NCBI RefSeq assembly: GCF_943734655.1
Contig: NC_071353.1
Span: 21,656,501-21,720,500 of the forward strand
Reading direction: 5' to 3'
DNA length: 64,000 bases
Source: Sabethes cyaneus
Lineage: Eukaryota; Arthropoda; Insecta; Diptera; Culicidae
Part shown: in pieces, positions 46,001 through 58,000 of the stretch
Layout of the letters: each line of letters starts with the position of its first letter
Numbering within the stretch: the first letter of the stretch is position 1
Position numbers and translations under genes: made by a program
The notes under the pieces: model-generated
Told to the model about the DNA's origin: nothing
The model's database searches: none
Seen by the model: the letters and a program-made list of their open reading frames with translations, nothing else

Positions 46001-49000
46001 CCTTAGAAGATGCGGGAGCTATTTACCGTGTCAGTAGCAAATGTTTCCTAGATAATTCTGGGCGAGATGGCCTCAGGCCGCGAGTGTTTGCCGGTGAGCA
46101 GCTGTCGGAACCACTCACATGACTGATTTAGATGCTGGGTTTATTGACTAGCAGGGGTTATCCCTTACTGCCATTAATCGCATAACTGTCCCATTTTCTA
46201 TGGAGTTTCCTATATAAATGGGAATGTTATGCGATTCACGGCAGCTTAGTTAGGTTCGAACGAGCGGCAGCGACATTCAACCATTTGTGCTTCCGCGATT
46301 AGATCTCTTTTGCCATTTGTTATTTCGGACAGAAAAGGAAGAAAATAAAAGGAGAAAATATGGGAGCAGAAAAAAGTCGAAACTCAAACAGAAAAATGGG
46401 CAAAACGGGTTATAAAAGGAGTTAAAAAGCGAAAAGAGACGAAACCGATTTTCGTTCGACTGAAAATAAGGTCAAAACGGGCCTGAAAACGATGTAAGAC
46501 GAAAAACGGAACAAAGCAAAATAAAGCCCCAGGAAAAGGCTGAAAAACAGGACAGGAAAAAAAAGAAAAGGAGCAGAGAAAGAGAGGAGATAGAAAAAGA
46601 GGCAAGAGAAGCGACAAAAGAAAGGAAATGCGGAACCGAAAACATGAGAGACAGAAAAAGAAACAGAAGAAGAACGAGAGAAAAAACAATGGAGGAAACG
46701 AGGAGAACAGGAAAAATTTCAAACGGGATATAACGAGAGTAAGATGGGACAAACAGCGGAAAAATGGGAACGAAAAAGAAGAAACGAAAAACAGATTAAA
46801 GCAAAAGATAAAACCTTTCCTTTTTTCCGGGTTATATAGCTGGTCGCTTAATAGCGTATAAAACTCGATGCAGGGCCCTTTTGTGTTGTCATCATCAGAG
46901 TATCAGGGTTCAGGGAAACCTCAAACACCAGTTCTACCTGATGAGACAGGCAATATCGTCCACTAAAACACAGCTAGAGCCCCAAGCGTAGCCAACACGC
47001 CTATGCTCGCAGGCGGAAGCAATCCGGCCCTGTGCGGAATCCACGAGCTGAGATCTCTCTGCCGAAGGCCGGAATGTCATATTTTAAATATAAATATGAT
47101 GATGACGATGATGATGAGAGAAAAAATGGTAGATGTAAATGTGTTTTGTAGACATCTTGTACTTTTTGAGTTATAAAATGTAGTATAGTGAAGAAGCCTA
47201 GCCTAACACCGGTTGTCCTTCCACCATCAATTTTCAACCACAAATGACCTAATAGGAAGACAAATCTCGGACCATTAGTAATTATCAACTTATCAGGGCT
47301 CAACCTGTGGAACAAATTTCATCTTTCATGCCTCTGGCATTTATACACTGTCCCAAGATTGGTCTATAAAGTAAATTGAGCGCAGCACGACCTGAGCGTT
47401 CGCGGTAGTCGACAGAAGGTTTAAACCATAGGGTTGCACCCGCCTCCCAATCCTCGGTACCAAACAGCTAGTGCGCAGCATTTATAACGGGAATCCGTCG
47501 TCAAATCCTAAAACCCGACTGCTAGAAATACTATTATTGTGAATTAAATGTAATATAGTACACTAAAGTCATTTTTTACGCGGTTTGTTTTTATGCGACT
47601 ATTTTTACGCGAATTTCGGAATTTAGGCGATTTTCGAAATGTATGCGGTTGTGCTCAATTAGTCTATTTTTTAACGAAGTGTTGAAATCCACGAAGTTTT
47701 TTTTACGCGAAATTTTGTTTTTTTACGCGAATTTTGGAATTTACGCGGTTTGTTTTTACGCGTGTTTTGGAATTTACGCGGTTTGTTTTTACGCGAATTT
47801 CGGAATTTACGCGATTTTGAATTACGCGGAACGTATCCTTCGCGTAAAAAGCGACTTGAGTGTATAAGAAATGACTTAATCTGCTACCTTAGCACCAAAT
47901 CATTACCCAAAAAAGACAAATTTTTCAAAAATATCCAAATCTTTTTTTTTTCAAGTAAAACTTGAACAAAATTAATTTCTACGTATAATTCTGAACAAAT
48001 TTTCACGTACAAACTTATTTCATAAACCCAGCCGTTCTCAAGTTATTGCAAATTTAAAATTGACCCACAAGATGCAAAAGGTAAAACTGAAAAAAGAGGA
48101 AAAACGGGAAATAAAAAGGAAAACCGGAGAGGAAAACTTAAAAAAGGAACCAAAACAGAATAAACGTGACAGAAAAAAAGAAAAGATTTGTTGTCAAAAA
48201 GAGAAAAAAACAAAACTGACGAAGACGAAAAACAAGAAGGAAAGGAGAAAATGAATAAAAATTGGCAGCAAAAAAAAGAAAAATGTGACAGAAGGAACGG
48301 GAAACGGCACATTAAAAAGGCGAGAAAAATAGGTGGTCAAAGAAGAAAACGGGAGAGAAAAAGAGGAAAAAAAGGCAAAAAATGAGAATACTAGACAGAA
48401 AACCATGAAGAACGAAGAAGTAAAGAAAAAAAATAAAAGCCATATAGAAAACGAAGAAAACGGGATAGAAAATCAGGCTGGATAGAAAAGGATAGAAAAG
48501 AAAAAAATCGGAAGCAGGAAAATGCAGAAATGAAACGAAAAAAAAACGGTTTTGGTTCAATCGAAAAAAGGTCGAAACGGGACTGAAAACGAGACAGGAA
48601 AAGAAGAAAAACGGGTCTGAAAACGATGAATGCAGAGAAACGGAACAGAGGAAAATCAGAACTCAGGAAAAGGCTTAAAATCGGGATAGGAAAAGAAGAA
48701 AAAAAAAAACAGTTAAAAAGGAGGGAGAAAAAACAGCGAAAGCCAGAAAAGCAAGGAAATATGGCCCTGAAAACAAGATGAAGAGCTAGAGCAAAAAAAG
48801 AAAATCGATGGGGGAAACGAGTAAAGCGAGAAAAACTTCAAAAGAGATATAAAAAGAGACAAAAACCGAGAAAATTAGAACGGAAAAGAAGAAAAGAAAA
48901 ACAGACATAAGTAACAGGTAAAATTGAAAAGGAAAACCGAAGAAAAAATGAAAAACGGAGCTAAAACAGAATAAACGCGACAGAAAAGATGGAAAAACTG

Positions 49001-52000
49001 GGCATCAAAAAGACGAAACAGACGAAGACGAAACACGAGAAGGAAAAGATACAAGAGTTAGAATAAGAAGAAACATAGAAACAAAAAAAAATAGAAGAGA
49101 AAAGACGGAAAAAGAAGAAAAAACGATTAAAAACGTGAAGAAAAACAGGACTAAAAATATGAAAAAATGAGACAGGAAAAAGGAGAAAAACGAAACAATG
49201 AAACAGAACCTAGTGATGAAAGAGAAAACCAAGAGAAAAAAGGAAAAAGGAGGATAACGAGCGCAAAACCCAGAAACCGCTGCTGAATAGGAAAAAACGG
49301 AACAAAGAGGAAACGGAGCCAAGGAGAAACAGAACGTGTGAGAATATAAGACGAAAAATGTCAATTCAAGTAAAGCTTTGTGCTTAATTTCGTGGCCATG
49401 TCCGGTTTGAAGTAAAATTTTAAGTCCAAATAGTTAAAAACTCACTATCTTCACTACACACTGCATTGAGTTTATGGAGAATTTGCTTGCGATCGGTTGT
49501 GATCGGATAATCAGTCATTTGGCATGAAATTGCTTAATCTAATCTCCCAATTCAATGTTTATTTGCTTCGTGGTGGGTGCTTCAACAGGGTGTGCAGGAA
49601 TTAGGTACACGTCTGCTGTCCGCAGTGAAACAATATGCCTTGCCCAGCGGTGGTATTTCTTCGAATAAACTTGCTCAATTCATCCATCGCATCGTTTAGC
49701 AGCACAATGTCCACACGGCACGCGTCTTTCGTACCAAATTCTAGCGCATCGGTACACAGAAAACCGACCGATATGAAAGTAGAAAGTGTACACATAAACG
49801 CCGGAGTGAATGTTTACAGTCACGAACGTGCTGCTGTCTGCGAAATGGAAGAGTTTCAACACGGTTTGCGCGGCAGTAACTCCATTCATGCTTGGTTCTC
49901 CGCTGAGTTCTCACATACCGATGACATCGGCCTTGCCAGCAAAAGAATTTTCACTCACAGACTGACAGCTTTTTACGATACATTGTTTATAATGTTGCTC
50001 ACTTTCAGACCCTATCTTACACAGGCGTAGGTGATGGAATGAGTATACGCCCAAACCCCTTTCAGAAGACGCCTCTGTTCATCTCTTATTCATTCCTGGC
50101 GAGTATTCACTTTCTCACAGCGTTTCGCTATGTGAATCGCATCGTTTTGTTTGCAACTTGATGGGTTTAGATCATCGTTTTCACAGACATACCGTAATAT
50201 CCGCACTGCTTCCCCGATCCCGATCCATCGTCGGAGCCTGCCTGTACTTGAGGGTCCATATAACGTCATCATCAATTCATGCCTGTCCTGCACCATTGCA
50301 TTGCTGAACGTTACGCCGTTCCTCTTCTATTCCGTGAGCGTCGATCGACTACGACGACTATACGGATGGATGAAAACGAGTTTCGCCGTCGAAGTCGAAA
50401 CAGACGATTCGTGACCTTGATACAGTTACTAATAAAACTGCACCCACCATCATCGAACCAAACTGTGATGCGTTCTGTTAGTCAGTTGATTAACGGCGCC
50501 GGATCACGCTCTTCGGCGCTATCAACCCGCTCATTCTAATAAAAACCAACGAGTTCTGGGCATTCTATCTAATGTAGTAAGCACAAATTAAAATCACGAA
50601 TAGCTTAATCTGACGACTCGTCAGTGACAAGAGTCTAATGATCCAATGCTAAACCTTTCCGATGGTGGTGGTGGTCAAGAGATTTATCGCTGGCTTCAAT
50701 TAAACTAGCCGATATAAATGGCTTTATGACACCATCGCATCGGTACACAAAGCCGCACTTAAAAGGTCACACGTTAGGCGCCAGAATGACGCCGCCCGCT
50801 AGCGCACGTCTGGCTGTGCCAGCGACGATGGCACTTCTGATTGGAGGAGGTACGTATGTACCCTCTCTCAAGACTGTTATGCTGAGCCGCATTGAACAGC
50901 GCAGCGCAGACCTTTTTTCTTGTACATACTATCTTAGTGCAACATTGAAAAATCGTGATGTTTCTATTTCAAAACAACCACAAATGACGGTGTGAATGTG
51001 GCACGCAAAGCAGCGACGTACAAAAGTTGCTGCCTAGCGGGTTCGTTCAACCGGAAGTCGTTTGCACATTCAAAATAATCGATAATCTGCGAATGGAATC
51101 TTTTGTTAAACCTGATACCGAGTGTTTTCGCAAAAAACCGAGCAGGTGGTAACAAATAATGGCTCAAATGACGTCATCGAGTTAGTTCAAATAAAGTTGG
51201 TGCTCTATGGTTCTTCGTCAATTTGAATTACCAAGGAATCACTTAGCAGGAACCGGATTTCCTTTCCTTTTTTACACAACGAACAGGTGCACCACGCTGC
51301 TGCTCATGGTAATAATCATCTTATTTTATCTTTCCCTTACAGAAAACCCGAAAGATTGGTCCGACCACGCACTCTGGTGGCCGGCGAGGAACATGTGGCT
51401 GACCAGAACGAAATCCACACTCGATCAGGTGGGACTGCACGCGGACGCCCTGCTGCATTTCACGCCCATGCACAAAACACTCCGAGTACAGGTAAGCACA
51501 ATGTCACCTCTCCTAGTAAGTCTAGTTTATTATTAAGTTTCGAAATTACAAAACGGTTGTAGATACAGTGGGCAAATGGCAATACTTTGATTTTTGTTTG
51601 CCATAAGATGTCCTTAGAAAGCCTGACATATCTGAGCCGATTTTTTGGTAATACGGTAGGGTATTTATATTTCAAAAAATAAAATGAGGTTCAGCAGAAA
51701 TGCTTTAGTATAACATTACGTTGTCAAATTTTGCTTCAATGGGTAAAATTTCAAGGAGAATCAATGATCGAATCTTTTATCTAAAAGCACTATACTAAAT
51801 TGATATAATTTAGCTTTAGATCGATCGGACCCTATTTCATGTCGGTAGACCGGCACATTATTGCACGAAGTTTCAAGTGCCTATTTCATGACATTACTGT
51901 TGCTCTACTGCCGCAGATTAACGCAATTCCAAGCAAAATGCCAATCAACATTTACGCTTTTAATGTCTTTGAGATAACGATCAATCACGTTAAAATTTCA

Positions 52001-55000
52001 GCTTTTTTCGGTATTAGCACTGACGACATTCCGTCATGCGTTCTCAAAAAATATGCCATTAAATTTAGTCGTCCATTGTCTTCTGTTCGTCGCGCAAACA
52101 ATGTTTATTCTCTGTGTAACTGAGAAAACGACACTCGATTCCATTTCCATAAGACCACCTTCAATATGTTCAATAACTGGCATAAATATTAGGAAAAGAG
52201 TATCATTTTTTAAACAATGTTGTGTGATTGGAACTTAAAATAGTTGTGAGTTTATTTTGTGAATTACTAAATTGTGAATTTAGAGAAAACTGATTCAAAT
52301 TACACTTGTTTTGTCATGCTAACTATGTACTAACCCCCAAAGTTTTATTTGTTTCGATTGAATCAAGAAGACTGGCAACTCTACCAAAAGCCGAGAGACA
52401 GTTACAACAATGCTATCTGCCGAGTGAAGCTTGAACTAACGTAGTGTGTGTATATTAGGAATGCACGCGTACCGGTACTAACCCCGTAACTGTCCTGTAC
52501 TTCGGCTCCGGCTGCGAAGTCTGTCGGTTAGAAGGGTTAAGTTCTCAACAGGACGTTTATACCCATGGCAATGCATTGGCATGCGCACGCTGTCCGTCTC
52601 TAATTTCCGCACACTTTCCAGGTCTTGCTTCACTTGGTCTAACCATCGAGAACGCTGTGCACCTCTGCGTCTGGTACCAACCGGATTCGGGGCGAACACC
52701 ATTTTTGCGGGGCTGTTGCCCTGCATTCTCACAACACGACCCGCCCATTGTATCCTTGTATCAATTTTCTAGATATTGGGTTGGCCGAAGAACTGCATCA
52801 GCTCGTTGTTGATTCTTCTCCTCCATACAGCGTTCTCACATGCGCCGCCTAAGATGGTTTTAAGCACACGACGTTCAAAAACGGCAAGTAATTTCAAGTC
52901 TCCATCGAGCATTGTCCACGTTTCGTACTCGTAGAGGACTACTGGTCTTATCTGCATTTTTTACATGATACATTTGATACGGGGGTGAAGCTTACCAGAC
53001 CTTAGGGTCTTGTGGAGTCCGTAGTATCGACATCCGGCAAGAACGTTTGCGTATTTCTCTACTGCAGTTGTTATCCGAGGTATACAAAATCGTCCACCAC
53101 CTCGAGCTCGTACCCGTCGACTACCACACTATTGTCTATGCGAGCTCGATCGAGCTCGGTTCCTCCTGCTAACAGGCACTTGGTTTTAGATGCACTCACC
53201 ACTAGTCCAACATTCATCGCATCATGATCCAATTTAGTATACTGCTCAGCAACCGCCTGGAACGTCCTTCTAACAATATCCACGTCGTCAGCGAAACTGA
53301 TAAATTGGCTAAATTTGTTGAAAATCCTGCCCCGCATATTAAAACCCGCACATTTCATAACACCTTTTAGCGTAATATTGAACAAAAGCGGGAAATACTA
53401 TCGGCTTGTCTTCACGGTCGATAGTATCGTAAAGGATATCCCACATCAAATTGCATCATGGAAGAAACGCTGTAGAAAATTAACTGATTGACCTATCCTT
53501 TTCAAAACTTTCAGACCATAAAATATAATCCATTAGTAAGCTTTTGTCATATTTATTTCATTCAACTTCAATACCATAACCGTATGCTCGAACCTTATGG
53601 TAAACTCCACTCAAAAAGTTTTGTACAACATCTGGTTGCAGATTCTTCTGTACGGAAACCCACTTTTTCTTCATGTCTTCCTCATATTTGACCTCCTTGG
53701 GATGTTTCCGTATTGCTCGGATCCCAGTATTTTGCGATGGGCCTTAGTGTCGGTGCGTTGGAGATTTCATGTCCATGGGTACGAAAGAGTCCCCGTTGGC
53801 GTCCTACCACTCCAATACATCCTTTGAATATTGGCACGAAGGTAGATCCGGCCAGAAGATCGTAGGGTCCTCGTGTTGCTTCGACAGAAAAAGCAGGCGC
53901 TTCTGCAGACACTGCTTAAGGTAGACCTGGCCGTTTACAGTCCCAGTAGTCACGAACGGCGCACTTCGTTTGCCACATGGTGTATTTTTTGGCCAAATCA
54001 TGTATTTCTTGGCAAACTATGAAAGTTTCTGCATCCTTACTTCCTCCGGAACATCAAACTTGTGCTGGATAGTGAAGTACACTAGCCCCGGAAGCTGCCA
54101 GAAGCCCACCTTGATGTAAGTCTCATCATCCATGATGAGAGAGTTGAGGATTTTCCAGATGCTTGCGCAAAATAAATTTCTTCCGTGATGCAATTTGATG
54201 TGAGCCGCCCTTTAAGCGTAGAAACTTTTGGAAGATCTGTCGCAACACAAAGAATTGGACTGCACACAAAACCGGTTTGATAACTTACTGATTTGAGAAA
54301 GCCTACTGATTTGAGACCTTATAGGCGGCGTTGAGAATGGAAATCGTTTGATAGTTCTCGGTGGCTGTTCTGTTTCCCAAATCCTGACTATCCAGTGCAG
54401 ACAGGTAGTCAACCTATCCTGGTCCATCTTGATAAGCTCCGCTGCGAGACCATCTTTGTCATCTGCCTTGTTGTTCTTCAGTTACTTGATGGCTTCGAAC
54501 GCTTCACCTGTTGTGGGAGTTGGCACATCACCATCATCCGTCGTGCTGATGTAGTCATTACCCCTATTCGGTCTTGGTCTTGGCATTCCGTATCCGCGCT
54601 ATTAAGGTGCTCATTGTAGTTCTGCTTCCACTTTTCGATCACCTCACATTCATCCGACAAGATCCCTCCGGCTTTATCCCGACATGTTTCGGCTCGTGGC
54701 ACAAAGCCTATACGGGATACGTTCCGTTGTGTATAGAAAACTGTCCCGGAAAAACTGTGTTTGCAGTCTTTTGACGGGTCGCCTGCTGCAACATCGACGC
54801 CCCCGACGTACTCTTCTCGCCTAACATCCTCTGGCATTCCTCGTCGAACCAGTTGTTACTTCGGCTCCTTTCAGTGAATCCAATGGCACCTTCCGTTGCG
54901 CGCTGTTGATGGCTGCTTTAATGTTATCCCAGCAGTCGTCTCAAGCACATGTTGTCCATTGTGAGTGAGCTCACGTGATCCGTTCAGTTCAGAGTTCTAT

Positions 55001-58000
55001 AGGTACCAAACGCCAGTTTCGAGCAAGCAGAAGAGCCCCCTCATATATCTATCTTAGTATACCAGTTGCTCTGCCCTATCCTATTCCTATTGGACGTTTG
55101 GAGATGCGAACGATCCCATTTGGGAGCACAACGGGTCTTGCTGCTGTGCTTATATTTTGATTCATTATTTTTTTAAATTAGGCGTGGTAACAACTCGCGA
55201 CTCCTCACACGACATGCTACCTAAAATTGCCGCCATTATGGAACTGGTTTATTCAATTTAACTTTATAAAATTCAAGTATTTTTTGCCTGAAAATTTAAT
55301 TTAACTACAATTCAAGCCGAGTATTTCGGTATTTATTTTCCAAACCTGCAACCGAATATTTGAAAAACAGATTGTAACATCCAAAGATTACAAGTCGAGA
55401 AGGGCTTCTTTTAGCTCTCCCTTACCGGGCAGCGCAGACTCAAGGCATTGCGCGTACTCAGTAGCTACTTCAGGTAACATGTACCGAATGGAAAGACTCT
55501 GGCGCCACCAAAAGGTAACGGTCAGAATCGATGGTTGCGCCTCTATAGGGTCTAACGTTAATGATATTCGCGAAGTGCCTTTCATCAATCAAAACGTAGC
55601 CGATTTGCAAGTCCGCATGTTGTGGTGATCTCCAGTTGTACCGATAATGAGAGGCTGCTGTGTCGAACAGGCAGGCACTTCGTTTGACCATATTTCTGGA
55701 GGCGGCGAACTCAATGAGTCGATAGTCGTTTTCGTTCGTAAACAGGTGAACGCTGAACTTGCCAATAACCGGTCTGAATTCCTCCTCCTAACCAGCCGGA
55801 GCGTTAAAGTTCCGATGGCGATTCTGACGTCATGTCTTGGGCAGTTGTCGTCTGCACGCTCAAGCTGTACATAAAAAACGCCCTCTTCTAACATATCTCC
55901 TGTGGTGCTACAATGCCAAACCTGTGGACCCTCAGTAAGTCGGAAAGAATGCGATTACTTCCTGAAAAAAATTGACTTTCAGTAGTAATCGTTAGTCCTT
56001 TTTCGTTGCCTTGGTCTATGCCGATTGTTTCGGTTCGTATTCACATTATATGCTTCCTGAACTGGTACTTTTTACGGATTGCTTGTAAGGTCCGCACCAA
56101 TCACCTGGGTCGCCGGAGGACCAGCGTGACAGTACTGTTTAGCGTCCCACACTGACACGAGGACAATGATACCTCCTTCTCTGTCACATGGCACATTCCA
56201 TTGCTTCAAACCATTTAACGTTAGGAACGAGTCAATATTCTCACCAGTCATTATGAATAACCGATTCAGACACTGCCTTGAAGTCTATGATGCATCTGCA
56301 AGCTTAATTCTAAAAATTAATCGAGGATCGTAAGGGAACGTATCGTAACGCACAGTCACTTCACAACTCTTTTTTTTTGTTAGATTATAGTCACTTTAAC
56401 CAGCTTGGGTCATTCGTGACTTCTGCGGGGTTGGGATTTGAATCGTGAATGCTAACCACTACGCCGCGACTGACCCATTTCACAACTCTTATCACAGGCG
56501 TTACTTTTCGGACAAACCCTATAGTTTATTTCCTATATAAGCCACAAGACTTATGACTAATGTGCATTAATACGTAAAGGTTTTCCCCATTTTTGATACC
56601 TCCTCACTCCATATAAGATTTTGCAAGATTTTGGCCAAATCCATTATTAGCCTCAAAGTTCCATGAGATGAAGCACAATTTGAAGTGGATGCTAGTTTCT
56701 AAGTTTATATTTTAAGTATAATCTGGACTTTAGGGTACTTAGGCATGCACACTGGGTCACCTTCTTCCAATGGGAATGAGATGCTGCAGTTACTGCTGGT
56801 CGATTGTTCTTTTCCGCAGTGTTTTTTTTTTTTGATGACACGGAGTGCAAATTTTCCGGAAAATACGCACAAATAAGAAGTGTTTGTCCGACTTTAACGA
56901 ATCGATCTTAAATATCAACAATCAAAACTAGCAGACCGAGAGAATCATTTTGTTTATTCTACCCTAACTCATAATTTTGTTTTTATTTCCTAAAAGACAC
57001 GCGCAAAATAAATTACATAACTTATTTTTTTATTGCCATATTCTGACACTCGGATCACGTTACCCGTTAGGCAAATTTCGGCCACGGGTATGTTTCGACA
57101 GCACCAGTGACACGGACGAGTGTGGGTCGACAGAACCGGGCACCCATAGGTTAAAAATTAACGTTTTAGATTTGCGTTGGCGCAAGCGCGTAAATACCAT
57201 TGCTTCGCGATACTTTTATGAATGAAACATAGTCACCGTATGGTACTGCCCATGGATGCATAGTCGACGTAACGACCAGCACCATGATTGTTGAGAAAAC
57301 GCATTTTTATCGTGAAAAACGTTTAAAGCCATATAATCTTTGCTAAAAACTTTTTCAATCGAACAATCTGTCAATTTAGTAGAGTTTATTATTCAAAACA
57401 GGACTGATGGGGTTTTATGATTCATTTATCATTTATTGTGTTTAAAAAAATGCGAACGCCAGTTTATGCGAATAAACAGACTGTTTTTTTGAACGATTAT
57501 TCACATAACTTGGCGTAAAGCTACAAAAACAAATAGGTTGCTATGCTGATTGATTATGCAGGGAATTACGTCAACCATTAGCATTACGTGAAACCAATAG
57601 CAGAGTAGCTCAATTTTCCTAAATTTCTCGAATATTTTCGAACAAACATATGTTGTTTGAGTATTGGGCATATGAACAACATAGTTAAGAGTGCGTAGGA
57701 CCGAAAAAGTACATTTTGGTCATTTTGGTTTTTACGTCAACTATGCATCCATGGGCAGGGTAGCAACTTGTTATTGTGCTCCTCTAGTGGGTACTAGATA
57801 CTGCCGATGGTTTTTTTCTGAATGAATTCAACCGACCGAACGGATATCGACGATGCGTGGGCGGTGAGCCGTTTTGCAACAGGTCGATATTAGGGGGGAA
57901 ACGACAATCAACCTTTCGGTTCTGAATTAATTAAACGGCCGCGTGTAGGCCGCGTACTGCTGCAACTCGAAGTAACGTGTGTTTTATTTACCCACAGATG

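Noticed and set aside
45469..49364. Long minus-strand frames rich in Phe, Ser and Leu (for example 46384-46752, 49005-49364)
   Set aside because: They are translations of purine-rich repeats; no domain, and the repeats explain the openness.
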